From the NCBI GenBank assembly GCA_022457155.1, contig JAJGOT010000210.1:843501-907500 (forward strand): a DNA stretch of 64,000 nucleotides. The letters run 5' to 3'. Under the pieces are notes generated by a model. The model was given only the letters and a program-made list of their open reading frames with translations. It had not been told where the DNA came from and made no database searches. Positions 57,111 to 64,000 of the stretch are shown here, piece after piece. Source of the stretch: Cladopsammia gracilis. Lineage: Eukaryota; Cnidaria; Anthozoa; Scleractinia; Dendrophylliidae. The number at the start of each line of letters is the position of its first letter. Within the stretch, counting starts at the first letter, position 1. The position numbers were made by a program, and so were the translations under genes.

Positions 57111-60100
57111 TCTGTTTTCATTCATTTTCACAGACTGCTGAAGCCTTAAATGAACACATTCGGCAAATAGAAAATGAAACAAAAGTTGTTGAAGTCATAA
57201 AGAGTTTTCCCAATGATGAATTGGTGAGTTTTACAGTCACCAGTTACACAAATATAGCTCTTTTACTTTTCTCAATGTTCAACACACCACCCCCCCCCCC
57301 CCCCACCCCTCCTGTGTGATTTGAAAGTAGCTGACACCAGTAGCTATCATTTTAGATAATGAAAGTTTTACCTAGCTACATGTTCATGAATGTACTTACC
57401 TATGTCTATATAATCTAATTGGACTTATGCCATCATTTAAAATGTCTTTTTTTTCTTGGCAGAATCTTATTCGACCTGCAGTGCCTAACAGTCCAGGTAA
57501 CATTTAATAGTTTGAATGTACGTGTTGTTTATAGTTACTGATGGAATTTTCACAAAAAAGCTGAGTTTCCAGCATTACATGTTGCACTGTGACTCCTCTT
57601 TACACATCAAGGAGTGGGTATATCTGTTTAGTGAGTGTGGGAATCAAATGCCCAGTATCACCCAAACTGTATTGAGCGCCCAATGCCTCGACCATGGAAT
57701 TTAACGCAGTCAAAAATTCCCGAAAGAGCCAATCATGAGCGAGCTTGTCATTTCAAAACAAAAACAGACAGCCGCAAAGCCGAATGGGCGATACTGGGAT
57801 TTTAATATTGATATATTTGTTTTAGAAAATTGGAGCAGCTGATAGTTCACTATTATGTTGAACACTGTGGTTGATTATGAGTTCACTAACTAAGTCATAC
57901 CTCTCATATTATATCCATAATTTCTACATTTAATACAGGGTTAAAATGTTGTGGTTTAATTTTAATACAGGGAGCAGCAATATCCTATAAATTTAATGTT
58001 GGAAAAAATAATGCCACTATATTCTTTAGGAGCAAAATTTACAAAAGAAAAAACTTTGCTAATTAGAGGAATCAAAGGCATGAATCACAATTCCAGTACC
58101 CTCCGCATGTATATGTTGTAGTTAATTTTATCCTTGGTTCAATTTTTATTTTCTATTGTCCTTTTTTATGTTTATATAATTTATAATAATGAATATAAAA
58201 CAAAGGAAAATTAAAATTAAACCAAGGTTAAAATTAAACTACAACATATAATTATACCATGTAAACTTTTCACATGTATAATGTAAATCATTTATACCAT
58301 GCTGTGACCATCCAAAGGAGCTTGCATCTGCTATTTACCCATTTTGATAATAGTTAATGGTGCTGCTCTGTTAGTAAACGATAATTTTGTATTATGATTG
58401 ACACATTGCCTACTAAACCTAGTGCTAATGAGTGTATTCTTTGTTTCCACTTACGTCATATTAGAATTCGGAAGTATTAAACAACAGATTTCGATTCCAA
58501 AATGTTTATGGAATTGTAAATTTTGAAGCACAAGAGCTTTCTTTCAAGAGTTACATGATAGGCAAACAAGTATTAGACATTTTTAGTAAGAAATGTATGC
58601 AGCAGCCACCTTGGTGCCCCACTTAGGGGTAGCAGCATGGCAGCCAAAAATTCAAAGTCTTAATTACACCAAAAATCAAATCACAAAATATTGCATTTGC
58701 TATAAGTTCCATTAAATCTGCTTAAAAACATTTTATAATGAAAAAATAACTTTCAACTCATTCAAATTTGTTTACCGTATTTTCACAGCTTATCTGAAAC
58801 AACGTGACGAATTGCGTGACACATTTAAAACATTAATCAGAAGCAAAACATAGTTAAAACCTGAAACTTTTTGCGAAAGATTATAATGCTGGTATCCACA
58901 TACCATGTTAGAAACAGCTTTGTACAACGTACACTTGAGATTTTTTAATTTTTACGTCATCAGCAAACCAAGAATACAACTTATAATATATAAATATCAT
59001 AATATATATACAACTTACAATTATATAACGAAAGACAATATGTAGCTGCTCACTGCTTAATAACAGGCTCATAACACTAACTATAAGAATCTAATGCTTG
59101 CAATCCATCATCACTAACATTAATTGTTTTAGGAATGACAAGTTTGACAAGTTGCTTTTTTCCAATGTTCCGGTGAGTTGAAGAACATGTTTGAAAATGT
59201 TGTCATCTGTTTTCAGGAAAACAGGTTTTAGTCGGATCAGTGCGTCTAAGGTATTCTTTATTTATTTATTTATTTTTCCAACACTATGAAAATTAAATGT
59301 TGTGAAAATGCCATTAATTTTTCATGGCATTTTTATGTAATTTTCAAAGGAAATTCATTTTACAGTAATCACTATTTCATGGCATAACAACTAGATTTTA
59401 ATGGTCACTAACCATGAAATAACCATTAATTTTACCATGAAATACCTCGTATTTTTTGTACCTTTCATGGCCATGATAAAGCCATTAATTATGAGAAATT
59501 AATGGTTATTTCATGGTAAGGCAGTTAACAGCTTTTTCATGGCCATGAAAAAGCAATTACTTTTAAGTTTGAATTAACTAGAATTTTAGGGGTTTTTAAT
59601 GGGTTATTTTAACTTGTTTTTCATGGTATGAAATTTTCATGGCCATTAAAAAGTGGTGAAAGGTACAAAAACTAATGGCCATGAATTTTTTAATGACATT
59701 TTAATGGCATTTTCATGCTTCCTGTCCAGAAGAATGTAACTTCTCATTAAAATGCCATGAATTTCTTGAAAAGTAGTGAAAATGCCATGAATAAGCCATG
59801 AAAAAAGAAATAAACCTGTTTTCACCTGTTTTTTTTTTTAGCTTATACATATACTTTTTGTATAGTAAAAGTATACTCTCAGGGCACAATTTTGCATTTT
59901 GCCAAGTAAACAAAGCATAAAAAGTATACAAGAAGTATACAATACCTGAAATCTTATTGCTACAAGAAATTGCATACTTTTTGTATGCAAATGAGAAAAA
60001 TATACATTTAGTACAACAGAAGTATACTTTTTGTATACCGTAAACCTCCGAAAATAAGCCCCCCCCCCCCCCCCCCCCACCTAATTTACAACAAAAAATT

Positions 60101-63100
60101 CCTTCCAATATTTACTGTCCTTTTCAAATTTCTCTTCTCACTCTTGATCTGTTTTCCTTTTGGTCGTATACATAGAACTTGCAAGGCAGTTCAATGCCAA
60201 CGCCTTGAACTCACACTCCCTTTGGCTCGCAAAATTTTAAGACACAAAATGCCACCCGAAAATAGCCCCATCAATTTTTTTAACGAATAATTTATTTCCA
60301 ACCAAAAAAGAAGCCCACCTGAATATAATCCCACCCAAAAATAAGCCCGACAAAAAGGGATGTTGGGCAAATATATAAGCCCAAGGCTTATTCGGAGGTT
60401 TATGGTATATTTTAATAGTGACCTTGTTTGCATAAGCAGCCATATTCAATTGGTGGTTATTATCAGTTTCGCATGCTATTGTTAACCTTGTCATCCCATG
60501 TGGAATCCCACAACATATCGCAACATCAATATAGAAAATGCTACACATGGAGCTACTTTCACCATACATTTATTAGTAGTTTCTATTTTACATTATATAT
60601 AAAATTTTGGTCACATCAACATAAAATTTGCTTTGAATTTATACACTCTAAAATTGTCATGACGAAAACAATCTGTCAGAAGTAGTCCTATTATACATTG
60701 TACTTGCAAAAATAATCATTTAGCTTTTATTAAATTGTTTGTTCGATCGACACTTAGCTGAATTGGACATTTGAGTGGAGGTTTGATAACTTCAGAGTAC
60801 CCATGCAAGCTGTTTGAAAGCTTTCATAACGTCATCCACTGATCCATGTGGTTTAGCTACAACAAAACAAAACATTTGGTTTAAGTTGTATTATCTCCCC
60901 TTTAATGCAGCACATATAAAGCTTTTAAATTAAGATCATACAATCATGTATTATGAAAACAGGAGACAAATCTCAATGTATAGTAGCTAAATGTTATTAA
61001 GCATAAGCTTTTAGGATAGGAGCATTTAGAGTAATTAAAATATAAGCTTGTGGAGATCTATCAAATTGTTATAATTTATGTCCAGTTACATGCATGTAGT
61101 TTTGGTCTATCTTGGTGAAACTGTTATTTGACTGTGTTAAATATAAAGTGGGAAGGACTGTGTGGAAAAGTAATAACTTAAGCTTAAGCTTTAATATAGA
61201 AATGTACATGTATGCACCTCTCAAACAGTCAACAGATCTAAGCAGTCTAAGCCAAATCTAAATTATGTTATGTAAGCAGCATGACTGTGTTTATAGATTC
61301 AGCAAATATTCATTCTTTCACTTACCTTGCTTTAGAAAGAAGATTTATCCATATTTTTGTGTGTTACGGTTGTTTTAGGAATCACTTTACATGTACTTTG
61401 CTTCCAGCATTTTCCGCCAAAAAAACGAACTCACTACATGTACAGTGCATGCTTTGTAGGCCACAACTGCTGACTGCTGGCTCACTCTCCCCAGGTTCAC
61501 TCGGCCATCTCACGTTCCAAAAGTAAGATGGCGGAATTTTATCGATGTTGAAGCCATTCCCCTTCAAATCTTTCACATCCCATTAAAAATAGGAACTAGG
61601 AAATGCTTAAACAAGTCCAAGGGTAAATTGAAGAGATATTCTTCTTGTAAAGGTTTGGATTAAATGGATTTTTATTGTGAAATTGAAGTACACTAGATGA
61701 TTGTAACAGGATCAGAACGAATACAAGATTGTTGACTGTATATATCATGTAACCTAGAGTTGCAAGCTATGAATCAGGCTAATATCTTCTGTTTATGTTT
61801 GAGCTTAGCAAAATATTAACTGCATTTCTGAAATTAGAGGCTATTGATAAAGAAACTGCTAGCCTAATAATTATAAAAACTCAGAAAAAACCTGAATCAG
61901 AAAAGTAAGAAACTTGTCAATATTATTTCTCTAGACATTTTATAGGTGCAGAAACTCGCATTTTGTATATACTTTTTGTATACAACAAATGCCATAACAA
62001 TGATGAGGCTAATGGATAGTTTTGGGTGTCTACTTTTTGTACACAACAAATGTCATAAGGGATACATGTAGTTTTGGGTGTATACTTTTTGTATACAACA
62101 AATGCCATAAGGCTAATGGATAGTTTTGGATCAAAAAAGTATACATCCGGATGTATACTTTTTTGGAATTTCCATGGTATACAAATAGTATACATCAGTT
62201 ACAATGCTGAAAGGTTCCATTTGCAACATGTATACAAAAAGTATACTTATGGCACATTTGATTTTGTAAGGGTACAGTCTGTTTTCAGTACTTTTTCATG
62301 GTTTTAAAAATTCTAGTTAAGGGTGAAAAAACCATGAAAATTCAGAAAAATAAAGTCACTGGATTTTCATGGTGCAATACCAAAGAAGCCATTTTCATGG
62401 CAAGTGAAATTGCCATGAAAATAAATTTATGTTGGATTTCAACACATTTTAATGGCGGTGAATATTGTTCACAGTATTTTCATGGTGCACAAGAAAATCG
62501 GTGACTTGACCATGAATTTCATAAACGCGATATTCATGGCCATGAAAATGAAGATAACCAGTTTTTCATGGCCTTTTCATGGATTTTTAACAAAAGTTGG
62601 TTTCATAGTGCAATACAGCAACCCCTCAATTGAGGATTATTAGCTCTAGATCTGGCGGTTGGGATTGTTTACATAAGCCTCAAAATCAGGCTTCTAAATA
62701 CCTGTGGGTTGCCTGCAACCTTACAATACCCAACATTTCTAGGGTAAAATGACTGATTATCAGTATGTGATGCTGTATTGGAACTGATTGACATGAATGA
62801 ATGTTTAATCTTACTTACTTTACTTAAGTACTTTTTTACTTTGCCTTAATTGACGGCTTCTGTAGTAGATCACCAAGGTTGAACTGCCATGAAATCGTAA
62901 TACTATCTTGTATAGGTAAAAAGCATTCCATGGCTAGCTTTAATTTAAGTTGAAAATTATGACAGCCATTGAACAAATGAAATTTGCTGATTGAGACAAT
63001 ATGCATGCACCATGAAAATGGACGTTAGAACATGGTTAAGGGTGGCTGTGCTTTTGTGAGCTGCGGATGACCATGAAGCGTGTTTGATTATTTTTATAGA

Positions 63101-63121
63101 AAGCGCGCTCTATAAATTCCA

Positions 63122-63159
<38 letters not shown>

Positions 63160-64000
63160 GTAATTAATTTCGCTGTTGTGAAATATGAAGGAAATCCCTC
63201 GCGAAATGTGATCTGCTAAACAGCTGTGAGCTGCTTTGATGTTGCTGGGCCCTAGTTACACATGGAAAATAATTGACCCCATGTAAGTTGCATGCAAGAT
63301 AGCTTTCAAAAAGTCATATACACTGATCCTAAGTTAACAGCTACAGCTAAACATTCAATAAACCTAAATTGTAACTCAGGATGAGAAAAATTCATGTTGA
63401 TTCAAAAAGGATTATTTAATTGATCTACATGTTTCTTTTTTCTGATTTTAAAAAATGCTGACTGAGGTATTTTCTTTGAATTTATAGGAAACATGATAGA
63501 GACCACATTGCAACTTTATCAAAAAGCCTCAAACGGTGAGGAATTAAACTTACATAAATTAACTATAATTTTATTATTTGTATTTTAACTTACTGGTTAT
63601 TTGATTTTTATTATCATACTGGGTACATTAGTTTTATAACATCACCAAAACAATGGCAACAATAATTTTTTTTAGTTCACAGCATTAGGTTTAATAATTG
63701 GCTAACATACAGCAAGACTGTACTCAGACACTTCAGGCAGTTTGTAAGAAAATGGCAATTTCAAAATAGTACTCATTAGTATTAATATTTCTGTTACAGA
63801 ATACTAACCAAGGTATTCCAAATACAGACTAAACAACGTTTTGTTTTTTGTTGGTATAGGATATCTCTTCCTTTGATGGATACCATTGATACATCTCCTA
63901 ATTTTCCTCGACGTGGTTCATCAGCAGTCCCACGGGATATTCACTCTCGGAGTGCCGATAACAGTGACAGTGATAGTGACACAGAAACTCCACCATCAGG
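49410..64000 (+). CDS. SH3 and DH (RhoGEF) domain protein, 3' end beyond window
   Basis: Coding exons are 49410-49429, 50051-50120, 51236-51307, 51927-51988, 52137-52420, 53112-53146, 53403-53456, 53750-53824, 53995-54096, 54238-54294, 55019-55072, 55647-55694, 55839-55892, 56337-56387, 57134-57223, 57463-57496, 59217-59250, 63488-63535 and 63860 onward. All phases agree; 461 residues are visible. Residues 8-70 form an SH3 domain (AVWDFEPSKNDEVALSKGD; DGWFRG; GCFPGNFV). A serine-rich linker follows. Residues 182-376 are a DH domain, with ELLTSEVSYFNGL, the RPLR motif, and conserved region 3 LLLMPIQRVPRYEMILKEL. DH domains load GTP on Rho-family GTPases. Beyond it I see a basic segment and a Ser/Asp-rich tail but no clear PH domain, which normally follows DH. 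The first exon (MDCVEPR) and the two small exons at 59217 and 63488 are the least certain. The subfamily is not identified. Confidence 0.87.
50668..50690. repeat. Poly-G tract in RhoGEF intron 2
   Basis: An uninterrupted run of G bases after gagccgagg. No function is assigned. Confidence 0.9.
51391..51686 (+). mobile_element. tRNA-derived SINE copy 1 (RhoGEF intron 3)
   Basis: The head ggaggtgcagttgtctagtg then gttagggcg is an A-box-like start, and ggtcggtggctagagcctgg a degenerate B box. The body shares gacaagaaactttgctccac, gggtaccggcgacataatgc and gcatccattca-like words with 54502-54795, and ends near gccattaggcttgtgaagac. Confidence 0.75.
52819..53008. mobile_element. 190-bp foldback element (RhoGEF intron 5)
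   Basis: The arms aacaattagttcatgc … tgtcgagatattgagcac … gtttggagagcac are inverted on the other side (gtgctctccaaac … gtgctcaatatctcgaca … gcatgaactaattgtt). The centre near 52905-52925 is gagttgcac…gtgcaactc, so the stem is nearly continuous. Confidence 0.85.
54502..54795 (+). mobile_element. tRNA-derived SINE copy 2 (RhoGEF intron 10)
   Basis: The head gtggtctagtggttagtgtg has a good A box and ggttcaagcct is a near-consensus B box, like a tRNA with the GTGGTCTAGTGGTTAG start. The body is collinear with copy 1. The 8-mer tatcctgt occurs just outside both ends (54489 and 54796), a possible target duplication. Confidence 0.8.
55339..55550. repeat. Two (AAT)n tracts
   Basis: aataat arrays at about 55340-55372 and 55520-55548 flank a short non-repetitive segment. 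Confidence 0.85.
57040..57108. repeat. (ATT)n microsatellite beside a RhoGEF exon
   Basis: About 22 att-type units end 25 bp before the exon that starts at 57134, forming part of its polypyrimidine-side intron. Confidence 0.92.
57500..59216. other. RhoGEF intron, inverted repeat only
   Basis: Contains the inverted repeat 58111-58251 and otherwise nothing that I recognise. Confidence 0.35.
58111..58251. repeat. 140-bp inverted repeat, TATGTTGTAGTTAATTTTA
   Basis: The left arm tatgttgtagttaattttat … ccttggtt pairs with aaccaagg … aattaaactacaacata across a centre of tttatataatttataataatg. It is AT-rich and foldback-like. Confidence 0.75.
60035..60407. mobile_element. MITE with TACCGTAAACCTCCG ends
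   Basis: The left end taccgtaaacctccgaaaat and the right end ttattcggaggtttatggta are inverted. Both arms carry aataagccc words, and a C tract (about 60060-60078) lies inside the left end. It is inserted in a gtatac word of the surrounding block. Confidence 0.75.
61966..62125. repeat. Short irregular tandem repeat with TACTTTTTGTA
   Basis: Three units start at about 61967, 62030 and 62082. Each has tactttttgta(t/c)acaaca then aatg(c/t)cataa, and two continue ggctaatggatagttttgg. The period varies from 52 to 63 bp. Confidence 0.75.
63122..63160. repeat. (ATT)n microsatellite
   Basis: About 12 att units in the RhoGEF intron. Confidence 0.9.

Larger units (their letters stand above)
59282..62610. 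repeat. 3.3-kb word-rich block (CCATGAAA and GTATAC motifs)
   Basis: The two outer parts (about 59282-59810 and 62285-62610) are dense in catgaaa, tttcatgg and atggccatgaaa words on both strands. The two inner parts (about 59840-60036 and 61960-62240) are dense in the palindromic word gtatactttttgtatac and its variants. The extreme ends read cactatgaaa and tttcatagtg. The layout is roughly mirror-symmetric, but I cannot align the halves base by base. Confidence 0.6.

Noticed and set aside
59217..59250. Idea that this small exon starts a PH domain
   Set aside because: GKQVLVGSVRL resembles a first PH strand, but the next in-phase exon does not continue a PH pattern, so I annotate it only as an exon of the RhoGEF gene.
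59713..60569. Overlapping minus-strand frames of 80-131 codons
   Set aside because: They cover the GTATAC-word block and the TACCGTAAA MITE; no domain and no splice context.

Overview
The window is eukaryotic nuclear DNA from an animal. It carries spliced genes with GT-AG introns, AATAAA signals, one LINE remnant, tRNA-derived SINEs and many short inverted-repeat (MITE-like) elements. Protein similarity to vertebrate orthologues is high with largely canonical exon structure. Several repeat families look like those I associate with anthozoan (stony coral) genomes. That assignment is an inference, and no species can be named from the sequence alone.

Five protein-coding genes are supported. (1) 1184-7899, plus: protein disulfide isomerase, 8 coding exons, 529 aa, two CGHC active sites and a KDEL tail. 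(2) 11792-17340, plus: Rho GDP-dissociation inhibitor, 5 coding exons, 201 aa. (3) 24536-27643, plus: a large TPR-repeat protein in one uninterrupted exon, about 1035 aa, perhaps TTC34-like. (4) 32461-43677, minus: a TMEM184-family multipass membrane protein, 7 coding exons, 425 aa. (5) 49410 to the window end, plus: an SH3 plus DH-domain Rho guanine-nucleotide exchange factor, 19 coding exons visible, 3' end missing. These are independent genes, not an operon. Genes 2 and 5 both act on Rho-family GTPases (inhibitor and activator), but nothing in the sequence links them functionally. I could only join exons by frame and splice-site logic; no transcript data were available.

The rest is dominated by small non-autonomous transposons. 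A TTAA-flanked family with CCCTTTCACTCCC ends (piggyBac-like) recurs at least nine times and contains an 88-bp unit that has expanded to eight tandem copies at 38245-38948. Every intronic copy that I could orient lies in the same direction relative to host transcription, and three sit directly beside a 5' splice site. Other elements include a TA-flanked MITE nested in its own relative (24051-24331), two foldback elements with 9-10 bp target duplications (31521-31666 and 44961-45122), a hAT-like foldback upstream of RhoGDI, a roughly 246-bp near-perfect palindrome (47975-48221), a 349-bp tandem duplication (10612-11309), and a 3.3-kb intronic stretch dense in CCATGAAA and GTATACTTTTTGTATAC words (59282-62610).

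I found no CRISPR array, prokaryotic operon, viral gene or toxin gene. The most interesting signals are the non-random placement of the TTAA MITE family, the nested and self-nested insertions, and the word-rich intron of the RhoGEF gene.
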